From Taeniopygia guttata (taxonomy: Eukaryota; Chordata; Aves; Passeriformes; Estrildidae), in contig NC_133024.1 in the NCBI RefSeq assembly GCF_048771995.1, positions 28,722,001 to 28,786,000 of the forward strand: a stretch of 64,000 nt of DNA, given 5' to 3'. Position 1 is the first letter of the stretch; each line of letters begins with the position of its first letter. Of the stretch, positions 41,801 to 47,983 are shown piece after piece. The translations under genes and the position numbers were made by a program. The notes beneath the pieces were generated by a model that saw only the letters and a program-made list of their open reading frames with translations, had not been told where the DNA came from and did not search any database.

Positions 41801-44490
41801 TTTACAAGCATTTAGTCCCTAGTTTTGCCATGATGTTGATATGTGATGAGAGGCAAATTCCTGAAACCCTGAGGTCAGATGTGGGAATCTCAAGGGAGGG
41901 GTCAGAGGGAGAAGGAAGAGAAACTTTGTGAGAGCATAAGTCTGCTTCACAAGTGTGTATCCTTGGGAATAAGGCATTCAGATTGTCTGGAACCAGTGGC
42001 TGATGACTATTTTTTTAATGAAACGAAAGCAGTCACTTTCGTCATGTTTCGAGCTGGAATAAGAAACAGGTGAAGGTAACACTAGGCAATTTGGGCATAG
42101 GTACATTCCTTTCACTCTTACCTGTGGATGGGCCACAGATATGTGAAAACTTTGGGATAAAACCAGCTATGTGTGCAGCTCCTGGGACACCCTCTTGATT
42201 ATTTTTGTATTGTTCTGTGCTTGGTTCCCTTCTAGGAAGCAGGTTGCTTCCTTCCAGCAGTGTTGCTGGCTCCACTGGAAAAGGAAAAGGCAGCAAAGCA
42301 GAGGCTCAGCACCATAATCCAGTAAGTGCTTTAATAAAATGTTTCCTTCTCGCTTGCACAGAGATAAGGATGGGAGAAAAGAGAGAGGCTTGATGTAGGA
42401 GGTGTTGCTTGCTGAGGGTCGAAAGGACAGTAGGGCAGGAGGAAGGCGCTTGCAGGGGAGGTTAAAGCGGTGCCTTGTTCTGCAGGCCTCCATTTTGTGC
42501 TGTGTGTGATGTCGGCGCTGGAGCACTGCCTGCCGCACGCAGGGTGAGCAGCACAGGTAATGCACATGGGGGGAGGAGAGCCACGGGCCCCTGGCCACTC
42601 CTGCCTCACTGAGACAGTGAAGCAAGTGCTGTACAGCTTCTCAGGAAACAGAGTTAGTCCTTCACCTTCCTCCCCAAGTCATCTTCCATGGCCAGCAGCT
42701 CTGGCCTGCCTGATTTACCTAAGCACTCCCTTTCTTGGCTGCCTCCTCCCTCTCAGGGAACAGCATTTCCCACTGAGATTCTGTTCTCTGCCCTAGTCTA
42801 GGCACACTTTCTTTCTCTTGTCTTTCATTGTTCAGTTTCCTTCGTTCAGATACAACCTACCTTTCTGTGTGCCCTACCTCTGCTTTTTATAATAGTTTCA
42901 TTACTTTACAGAACCCCTTTTTGTTGCTCATTTTCTGACATTGTGCCTATCTGTACACTTGCTTATTTGCTTTCAGCCTAGAATTGGTGGGACCTACTTG
43001 TCCACGCCAGTTTCACAGCTTTTCCAGATATGGGAAGTGGGACTTGATTTCCTGGTGAGGTCTGTAATAGAGCAAATGGAAACACAACTTTAGGATTGTT
43101 CTCTTGACAGTTTGCCTGTGTTGTTGAGAGTCTTTTTGCTCAATGTCCCTTTCCTTGCCCAGTATCTTCTGTGGCCTGACAGCTGAACAGCTGCCTTGAA
43201 GGTGGTGGGGATGTGAGGCTCTTAGGAACTCGATTGAGTAGCTGAGTAGAAGAGGTGTCATCTTTATGGAAGAAAATTCTTCCAGCTATTCCTAAATATT
43301 CCTAAATAGCTGGTAGTTCTTATTGTTGCAGTTCAAATCCTCAGTGCTCAAGTTTTAGCTGCCCTGCCACCTTGTGGCATTCAGAGCAGCCAGGTGAACA
43401 GTTCAGCTCCATGTGGTGGTGGCCACTGGTGCCACAGCAGATCAGAGAAGGGAGCTGGCACTCACTGGAAGCAGCTGAGGCTGCTTCAGTGTGTGCTACA
43501 GCAGAGTTCAGAACTGAGCATGACAGTGCAGCTGCTAGCCACTGTTTACTGGGGTCATCCCCAGAGTGTTTACCAAGAGCTTGTACTCACAGTATGGCTC
43601 TGTAACACAGGAGCAAGGCTGTCTAAATGATGGGCAGAGCTCCTTCAAAATTCTGCTCCCAAACAGGCAGATTTTGCTCAAAATAGGTACAGAGTCGGAA
43701 TTGCAACAATCTGCAAACTCACTGATGCAAAGGCTGTGGTTTTGCATTTACTGGTAGCTATTACAGGCAATTAGCAATGTATCTCAGTAGTACTTAGGTA
43801 TAATTTCAGTACCTAATGTATTGAGCATTTAATTTCCACTGGTTTGAAGTAGGTCAAAGAGCATTATTTAAGATAATTAATTGAAATATATTGCAGTTTG
43901 TAGGATCCATGTCTTTTGGTCTGTCTGCCAAATCAGCAACATTCTGCCACAAAGGTTGGTTATTTTTCAGTTGATCTGGTTCTAAGAACAAAGTTTCATG
44001 AGACCCTGCTTTTCACTGTGAGATTATTTCCAGATGTTCTTTGAACTCTCACCAGCTCCTTACCAGAGTTCATTATTTCCATAAAAGGGCATTTTACCCA
44101 CTCCTGAGACAGCACTACTGGCTTAAAGTGGTGCTTTAGTCATTCCATTTTATCACAACCTCTGAATCAGTTTGATAGCACAGATTGGAGACTAGCAAGT
44201 TTCAGGGGAGAAATGGTAAAAAAATTCTGTAACATGGCTGCAAGGGACACAAAGAAACCTATGGCACCCACATCCATGGTAACCTCCTTGTCATTCTAAC
44301 TCCTCTTATCTCTCACAAAGATTTCCTTCAGTTCCAGGCTGGATTTGCCCAAAGACTAATGGGTGCACTCGTAAAAAGGAGAAAGGACTCCTCCAATTCT
44401 AGGGTATTTCCCGAAGAGCTGAAAGAAATAGAAATTGTGGATGGGGGAACACATGATACTCCCACAACACTTAGAGCTGTAAGAACATGA
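4346..44490 (+). CDS. Rap1GAP-family GTPase-activating protein (23 exons)
   Basis: Coding exons (plus): 4346-4389, 9162-9255, 9706-9741, 14873-14920, 16037-16075, 16193-16384, 21925-22028, 23494-23572, 23861-23914, 24005-24088, 24466-24566, 25191-25320, 25576-25731, 27921-27992, 28181-28267, 28953-29087, 30428-30574, 31747-31850, 34121-34234, 38914-39040, 39129-39231, 42236-42321, and probably 44332-44490. All phases join, giving 712 residues to exon 22 and 764 with exon 23. The family stimulates GTP hydrolysis on Rap1 at membranes. Residues about 48-66 ([19 protein letters not shown]) form a GoLoco motif, which binds Gi/o/z alpha subunits. Residues about 88-250 are the dimerisation part ([18 protein letters not shown]). 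Residues about 265-450 are the Rap-GAP domain, with RKRHIGND at 338-345 carrying the Asn-thumb (N344, by analogy with human N290). The tail is Ser-rich with RGRSQS and [12 protein letters not shown], like the regulated sites of RAP1GAP. The motif reads [10 protein letters not shown] as in RAP1GAP rather than FFEMLEKMQ as in RAP1GAP2, but the protein is clearly diverged from RAP1GAP, so orthologue versus extra paralogue is open. The 5' start rests on a phase match only. Confidence 0.93.
4390..9161 (+). other. Intron 1 of the Rap1GAP-like gene
   Basis: About 4.8 kb. It starts in the CpG island and holds a CR1 LINE copy at 7328-8198. The remainder is unique AT-rich sequence with no supported exon. 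Alternative first exons could exist here but none is evident. Confidence 0.7.
7328..8198 (+). mobile_element. CR1 LINE, 5'-truncated and decayed
   Basis: The copy lies in the sense direction of the host gene. Its reading frames match the end of CR1 ORF2 ([20 protein letters not shown], then [24 protein letters not shown]), but they are broken by frame changes between about 7780 and 7910. It begins inside the reverse-transcriptase ORF near TTTGTAGATGACAT and ends with GGTTGGGACTAGATGATCTT and the GATTCTGTGA tail typical of CR1 3' ends. Such 5' truncation is the norm for CR1. No target-site duplication is expected. Confidence 0.93.
9162..9255 (+). CDS. Rap1GAP-like exon 2
   Basis: It follows a pyrimidine tract and TTGCAG and ends at AAG|GTAAAA. 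It encodes residues 16-46, [16 protein letters not shown] and onward. This N-terminal part is not recognisably conserved. Its support is that both phases fit and it sits directly before the GoLoco exon, where the long RAP1GAP isoform also has variable sequence. Confidence 0.7.
9706..9741 (+). CDS. Rap1GAP-like exon 3 (GoLoco, first half)
   Basis: A 12-codon exon, [12 protein letters not shown], flanked by TTTTCACAG and GTAAGG. It carries the first half of the GoLoco motif and matches RAP1GAP almost residue for residue. Confidence 0.93.
9742..14872 (+). other. Intron 3 of the Rap1GAP-like gene
   Basis: About 5.1 kb of AT-rich sequence. I see no exon, RNA gene or clear transposon in it. Several open frames on both strands lack splice sites or similarity. 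Confidence 0.6.
14873..14920 (+). CDS. Rap1GAP-like exon 4 (GoLoco, second half)
   Basis: The exon reads [20 protein letters not shown] supplies the invariant acidic-Gln-Arg part of the GoLoco motif, whose Arg reaches the nucleotide in G-alpha complexes. Sites are TTTCCAG and GTGAGG. Confidence 0.93.
16037..16075 (+). CDS. Rap1GAP-like exon 5
   Basis: A 13-codon exon, [13 protein letters not shown], conserved in both RAP1GAP and RAP1GAP2 just before the structured region. The next intron is only 117 bp. Confidence 0.93.
16193..16384 (+). CDS. Rap1GAP-like exon 6 (dimerisation region)
   Basis: Residues 88-151. It contains [13 protein letters not shown]-type sequence and ends with [10 protein letters not shown], both hallmarks of the family. 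The middle (about residues 110-130, [13 protein letters not shown]) differs from RAP1GAP and RAP1GAP2. Confidence 0.95.
17566..17625 (-). mobile_element. CR1 3'-end fragment, antisense
   Basis: The string GAGGTTGGAAGGGACCTCTG followed by CTCATCTTGTCC matches the reverse complement of the conserved CR1 3' end. The flanking bases are too diverged to set the outer limits, so the ends are approximate. Confidence 0.6.
19886..20516 (+). mobile_element. Solo LTR of an endogenous retrovirus, with target-site duplication
   Basis: The LTR spans 19892-20510 (619 bp), starts TGTGGG and ends CCGACA, and is flanked on both sides by GTTCTG (19886-19891 and 20511-20516). A six-base duplication fits class II (ERVK-type) integration. 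A TATATAAT box near 20298 and AATAAA at 20398-20403 fit U3-R order in the plus direction. No internal viral region is present, so it is a fossil left by LTR-LTR recombination. The clean ends suggest moderate to young age, but one LTR gives no dating. Family assignment to songbird LTRs is from memory. Confidence 0.8.
21925..22028 (+). CDS. Rap1GAP-like exon 7
   Basis: Opens [20 protein letters not shown] and ends two bases into an Arg codon (LRLLLR). It corresponds to EHFNYYSLDAALGHLVFSLK in RAP1GAP. Sites GTTTGCAG and AG|GTAACA. Confidence 0.94.
22029..23493 (+). other. Intron 7 of the Rap1GAP-like gene
   Basis: About 1.5 kb with no recognised exon or repeat. Confidence 0.6.
23494..23572 (+). 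CDS. Rap1GAP-like exon 8
   Basis: Completes the split Arg and reads [20 protein letters not shown], then AVQMAK. Matches the IPISCLTEFPNVVQMAK stretch of RAP1GAP. Confidence 0.94.
23861..23914 (+). CDS. Rap1GAP-like exon 9
   Basis: Eighteen codons, [18 protein letters not shown], nearly identical to RAP1GAP. Sites CAACAG and GTACAG. Confidence 0.95.
24005..24088 (+). CDS. Rap1GAP-like exon 10
   Basis: Reads [20 protein letters not shown], then VIYQKPGQ. The [13 protein letters not shown] core is invariant in the family and leads into the catalytic domain. Confidence 0.95.
24466..24566 (+). CDS. Rap1GAP-like exon 11 (Rap-GAP domain begins)
   Basis: Reads [20 protein letters not shown] and onward, ending DFR plus two bases of a Gly codon. 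The donor is GG|GTGCGT, a weak 5' splice site compared with its neighbours. The NTVESQGF stretch replaces the NEESPAF of RAP1GAP. Confidence 0.93.
25191..25320 (+). CDS. Rap1GAP-like exon 12
   Basis: Reads [38 protein letters not shown] and GDSQQ. [16 protein letters not shown] and [11 protein letters not shown] are diagnostic of the Rap-GAP fold. The frame stays open into the intron, which is not coding. Confidence 0.96.
25576..25731 (+). CDS. Rap1GAP-like exon 13 (catalytic Asn-thumb)
   Basis: Residues 336-387. [18 protein letters not shown] holds the catalytic Asn (N344 here) that replaces the Gln of Ras and the Arg finger of RasGAPs. [20 protein letters not shown] follows. The key residue is intact, so a working GAP is expected. 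Confidence 0.96.
25732..27920 (+). other. Intron 13 of the Rap1GAP-like gene
   Basis: About 2.2 kb of unique AT-rich sequence with short homopolymer runs. No exon or element recognised. Confidence 0.6.
27921..27992 (+). CDS. Rap1GAP-like exon 14
   Basis: Twenty-four codons, [20 protein letters not shown] then IFKK, nearly identical to RAP1GAP. Sites TTATTTCAG and GTTTGT. Confidence 0.95.
28181..28267 (+). CDS. Rap1GAP-like exon 15
   Basis: Reads [20 protein letters not shown] then RAEKFAKLE, matching the end of the Rap-GAP domain. An alternating TA microsatellite follows at about 28308-28325. Confidence 0.95.
28308..28325. repeat. (TA)n microsatellite
   Basis: A short alternating TA run 40 bp downstream of exon 15, continuing into AT-rich sequence. 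Confidence 0.8.
28953..29087 (+). CDS. Rap1GAP-like exon 16
   Basis: Reads [31 protein letters not shown] and ends [10 protein letters not shown]. Corresponds to the RAP1GAP helix plus the DDKMENGSGG linker after the catalytic domain. Confidence 0.95.
29088..30427 (+). other. Intron 16 of the Rap1GAP-like gene
   Basis: About 1.3 kb. A T29 homopolymer lies at 29791-29819. No other feature recognised. Confidence 0.6.
29791..29819. repeat. T29 homopolymer
   Basis: Twenty-nine consecutive T, preceded by GGGC. No SINE or LINE body is recognisable next to it, so it could be the tail of a lost antisense retrocopy or simple slippage. Length may be unreliable in assembly. Confidence 0.8.
30428..30574 (+). 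CDS. Rap1GAP-like exon 17 (regulatory tail)
   Basis: Begins [16 protein letters not shown], matching RVIRSRSQSMDAMG of RAP1GAP, a basic-Ser site of the kind used by PKA. The rest is Pro/Ala-rich and specific to this gene. Confidence 0.93.
30575..31746 (+). other. Intron 17 of the Rap1GAP-like gene
   Basis: About 1.2 kb, no recognised element. Confidence 0.6.
31747..31850 (+). CDS. Rap1GAP-like exon 18
   Basis: Reads [20 protein letters not shown] then [14 protein letters not shown]. The [13 protein letters not shown] core is shared exactly with RAP1GAP, where a PKA-type site lies. Ends two bases into an Arg codon. Confidence 0.94.
31851..34120 (+). other. Intron 18 of the Rap1GAP-like gene
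   Basis: About 2.3 kb of unique sequence. It ends in a tandem acceptor, CAGCAG, at 34115-34120. Confidence 0.6.
34121..34234 (+). CDS. Rap1GAP-like exon 19
   Basis: Reads [20 protein letters not shown] then [18 protein letters not shown], comparable to SENSSTQSSPEMPTTKN in RAP1GAP. The acceptor is CCCAGCAG. Using the first AG would start the exon at 34118 and add one residue while keeping the frame. Confidence 0.9.
34235..38913 (+). other. Intron 19 of the Rap1GAP-like gene
   Basis: About 4.7 kb. A better-than-average acceptor at 36879 precedes an open stretch to 36978, and an AATAAA occurs at 37647-37652, but the phase does not fit a coding continuation. A C8 run lies near 35484. No mobile element recognised. 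Confidence 0.55.
38914..39040 (+). CDS. Rap1GAP-like exon 20
   Basis: Reads [20 protein letters not shown] and onward to [16 protein letters not shown] corresponds to SRSSSSASS in RAP1GAP. Donor AGG|GTGGGT. Confidence 0.88.
39129..39231 (+). CDS. Rap1GAP-like exon 21
   Basis: Separated by an 88-bp intron from exon 20. Reads [20 protein letters not shown] then [14 protein letters not shown], aligned with KRDSFIYSTWLEDSVSTTSG in RAP1GAP. Confidence 0.9.
39232..42235 (+). other. Intron 21 of the Rap1GAP-like gene
   Basis: About 3.0 kb, AT-rich, no recognised element. Confidence 0.6.
42236..42321 (+). CDS. Rap1GAP-like exon 22
   Basis: Reads [20 protein letters not shown] then KAEAQHHNP and ends in phase 0 at the strong donor A|GTAAGT, so at least one more exon must follow. 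Confidence 0.85.
42322..44331 (+). other. Intron 22 of the Rap1GAP-like gene (boundary uncertain)
   Basis: About 2.0 kb if exon 23 is right. Other acceptors lie at 42976 and 43330. A GC-richer segment at about 43360-43640 starts with a CTCF-like site at 43364-43377. Confidence 0.45.
43364..43377 (-). promoter_or_regulatory. CTCF-like motif
   Basis: CTGCCACCTTGTGG is the reverse complement of a near-consensus CTCF core, CCACAAGGTGGCAG, with one departure from the usual pattern. It lies in the last intron of the Rap1GAP-like gene, near the border with GSTK1. Single motif matches occur by chance. Confidence 0.35.
44332..44490 (+). CDS. Rap1GAP-like exon 23 (candidate terminal exon)
   Basis: An acceptor TTTCCTTCAG in the required phase 0 opens 52 codons ending in TGA at 44488. 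The segment contains [19 protein letters not shown], which faintly resembles the RAP1GAP C-terminus PEIKIQLEASEQHMP. An AATAAA follows at 45195. Alternatives: an acceptor at 42976 with a 37-codon open frame, and one at 43330 with 8 codons. Chance openness is possible. Confidence 0.45.
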   Translation, partial: FQAGFAQRLMGALVKRRKDSSNSRVFPEELKEIEIVDGGTHDTPTTLRAVRT

Positions 44491-45194
44491 AGGATGCAGA
44501 CTTTTTTTCTGATGCTTTGTTCTAGGATTTGCTGTTCAAGTGAAAATACATGAATATACTTTACCTTAAAAAGACAAAAAAGGGAATTCCAGTTGCTGCT
44601 TTTTCATTCAGTGATGCATCAAAGTGTGTGGAATCATAGAGAAATCAAACTTTATATAAATGAAATTTCTTTGTGTCATTCTAATTCAGCCAATACAGGG
44701 CCGAACTCAAACTGTTTCCATGTGAAGTTTCTTATTTTAATTGTTTGCATACCTTTCCCTCTGCAGACTACATGATTGGAAGTCCCTCACAGCCATATCC
44801 AAATCACCTTTGGATAGGCAGAAATTAGGGCATCCTTGAGGAAGCAAAACAGAGTCTACTTCAGTTACCAGCTGAACCTACTGTGGTGTTCACAACTGTT
44901 CTCCAAAGACATTCCTGTAAAACTTGCATTAGTTAAAAACCCCTGCAAGGTTTGGGGTTGGTGCCCACGAATGCACATGTGTGGTGGTTTCCTCAGATAC
45001 CAGTGACTGCAGAGCAAGGTGTATCAAATATTGTCCAGGATGGGGACAATTCCTTTTAAAATACTTGTTTGGTTCCCTAGATTCTTCTTTGGGCTGTTAT
45101 TTTGTGTCCTTCCCAGCTGCCATGATGCAAAGTAAAAGGAAGCATTAATATCTTAGCCTGTGCTTCTTATGTCTATGTAGTACACTGGACTTAA

Positions 45195-45200
45195 AATAAA
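45195..45200 (+). terminator. Polyadenylation signal, Rap1GAP-like gene
   Basis: AATAAA about 700 bases after the candidate stop codon and before the convergent GSTK1 3' end. It is the first AATAAA after 44490. Confidence 0.5.
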
Positions 45201-45376
45201 AGGAGAATATGGCCAGTTTCTCTTAGGTTTTGTGTGTGTGTTTATAACGGACAAGTAGGAAGACATGAGAAACCCAAAGATTGCAGTCCAGTAACTACAT
45301 AATCCTCATGTTTTTAGGGTAAAGGAAAGAAAACCAACCAGGGAAGAAGAATGTTCGCTCTGCAAGAAGTTAAATC

Positions 45377-45382
45377 TTTAAT
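45377..45382 (-). terminator. Polyadenylation signal (ATTAAA), GSTK1
   Basis: TTTAAT on the plus strand reads ATTAAA on the GSTK1 strand, about 225 bases after its stop. This would leave a gap of roughly 150 bp to the convergent gene's signal. Confidence 0.4.
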
Positions 45383-45605
45383 GTTAATCGTTGATCTGTT
45401 GAAAGAAAGGAAGCACATTTGTATTGGTAAACACCTTACCAGGCTGGTAATACTGGCAAACCTTGATATTTTTCAAAATTAGAGATGAGACCAAGCAGTA
45501 AAGTTAAGGATGAGAAAGCCATCTCTCCATAAAATTGAGTACATTCAGATAATCACTGAAGATTGACATATATATTTTCCTTCCTATATATTTGCCCAGG
45601 ACATT

Positions 45606-45646
45606 TCACAGCTTGGGGCTTGGAACTGGTCCCAGCCATTTTTCAC
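45606..45646 (-). CDS. GSTK1: GSTK1 exon 8 (terminal)
   Basis: Encodes the end of a split Gly codon, then [12 protein letters not shown] and TGA. It matches EKWMGPIPP of human GSTK1. The PTS1 position reads PKL. Confidence 0.93.
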
Positions 45647-47945
45647 CTGCAAGACAAACCAGCACAAAAGAGATATGTTAAAATTTAGTCCATACAAGTA
45701 ATTGGCCAGTCATTTTTCTGCAGCAGGATTGCTGTTCCTACTCTTGTGAAGGGTAACTGCTGGTGATGGAATACAGATTTATATCTTGTTTGGTGTGCAA
45801 CAGTCAGCTCCATAAATATTTCACTGTCTAGTCACAACTGAAACTGTACAGAAGAATTATTTTCTTCCATTACAGATGAGACATCTGCAGGTCAGGGGTA
45901 TTCCACATGACAGAGAAATCAGTTCTCTTTAGGACTTGTTGGGGGGTGGGGTGGGGCTGGGGGTTAAAAAAGGCAAAAAAAGGGTGCAAGGCTGCAGAGT
46001 CAGAGAATCAAAAAGAAAATCAAAATAGTAAGTCCTTGGAGTTGAGACTAGAAACCAGGCCACAACATTCCAGTCAGTATTAGTGACTGCTGTAGTGGGT
46101 GTTGAGTACTCTTCTTCCTCATTCTCATGTTCATCAAGAATATTTTATAGAATCAGAAACTCATCCAGAAGACTAAAAAAATGAAAAACTCAAAAAATTT
46201 CCCTTCTGCTTAAGCCTATGACTAATACTAATATGCATTAATACTTTCTGCTGAGTGTTTTCCACAAATGCATGAGCTAATTATGTGCATAACTCTTTCT
46301 AGAGACACTCTCTCAAAGTGCCAAATCTTGGGATGCCCTCTAATTCATACAAACAGGTGACTTTAGTTTTATTATTTATCACAACTACTTAAATCCCTTA
46401 ACGAATTTAAAGTGTATATGCTGTTAATAGAAAAATGAAAAGAAGGATGGTCAATATATGAACAACTTTTAAACAGCTGTGTAGGTAGACACAAGTTATG
46501 GACTGGGGAGCTGTAATAAAAGCTTAGTAAAAGCTGTGCTTTTACTAAGAAGGAACAGATATAAAATGAAAATGTTAGAATGACAAAAAAAAAAGAAAAA
46601 AGAAAAAAGCATTACCAGCCATAGTCATAATCTTAGCCAAGGCCTACTGTCCAGTACCAAAAGGTTACATATGAATATTTTGAGAACTAAAGAGTTTCAG
46701 TAGTATTTTGAGAATGGCACAGGGAACACAAAGCCTTGAAACATACCACAAGACGATGGAGTACTCAAGTTACTTCTGGTTTGGAAAAGGATCATTTGGT
46801 TATTTTAAGTGTACTGAGACAGATTTCAGTCAGCAGTTTCATTCCAGGAGAAGGATAACCAACATTATTTAACATTTGAAAGCCCTGAAGAGTGTTTTAC
46901 TCAGCTGCATTACATATTTTGTTCCAAGAGGGTGAAAGCATGAAACCAAAGGGATGTAATGAGGCAGACTCACCTAGAATGCTGCCTAGCAGCTCTAAAC
47001 GATCAGAGCCAAAAAACAGATGAGGTTCCCCATCATAATGTGCCACAACAGCAGGCATCCCAAATGCCTATTGACAACATGGAGATGAAACAGAGAATGT
47101 TATAATGGGAGAATTTCTTGCAGTCGTATTACCAGTCTCCAGGAATAAATCCAGAGAATGTTTACTTTTTTTTTCCTCCCCTTCTTTTAAACTTCATTCT
47201 TAAAGATAAGCCTAATGAAGCCATCTGAGAGTAGGTGACTCTCCAGAGCCTGTGTGCCCCTTTTGAAGGAGCATAAAAACAACCTGATTAATCCACAGTT
47301 CTATTTCAAGTAGCAATAAATACTATATCTCAGTACTTTTCCTGTCCTTGCTGTCCAGCTGGAATGAGTGGGTCAACCTTATTTTCCCAGATGACAGTGA
47401 GATAAACTACCAACAACAGTGAGGTGGATTTCACACACTGGGAAACAAGGTGTCTATATAGTGCTTTCTAATCATCACCCTCATTTTTCCCTGCTTCCCT
47501 GTATTCCTAAGAGGGAAGGAATGCACAGCTGTGAAGCCTAGTGCCACTGGAAGCATCTCACCCCGTATTTCAGCACTTCAGCTGTTGTGTCTTTCAGTCG
47601 GTCCTTCACTGTAGGGGATGAAATCATTTCAAGTGCCTTCTGGGAGAGCTCTGCTGAGAGCCCAGCCTGTCGGGCAACCTGTGGAAAGATGATATATTTA
47701 AGAATACTCTAAAAGTAAACATTCTAATTCCTACCCCAGTCTAATCAATTTAATTGTCAAGATTATCACCTAAAGTCTATTGACGAAAAAATTCAAAATA
47801 CTTTTGAAGCACTTGCACAACTGTCTTGCCGTATTCCCAACCTATTCATCATTTAATAACTCTCAGATACAAAGTAGAAGAGACATTTTAAATCTTCCAA
47901 GCCCCAAATCTGTACTCTTTTCCCCTAGGAGTTCCTAAACTGAAG

Positions 47946-47983
<38 letters not shown>

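Larger units (their letters stand above)
45647..46973 (-). other. GSTK1 intron 7
   Basis: About 1.3 kb. It contains a G-quadruplex-type tract at 45941-45963, a perfect short hairpin at 46523-46549 and an A-rich run near 46587-46608. Confidence 0.7.
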
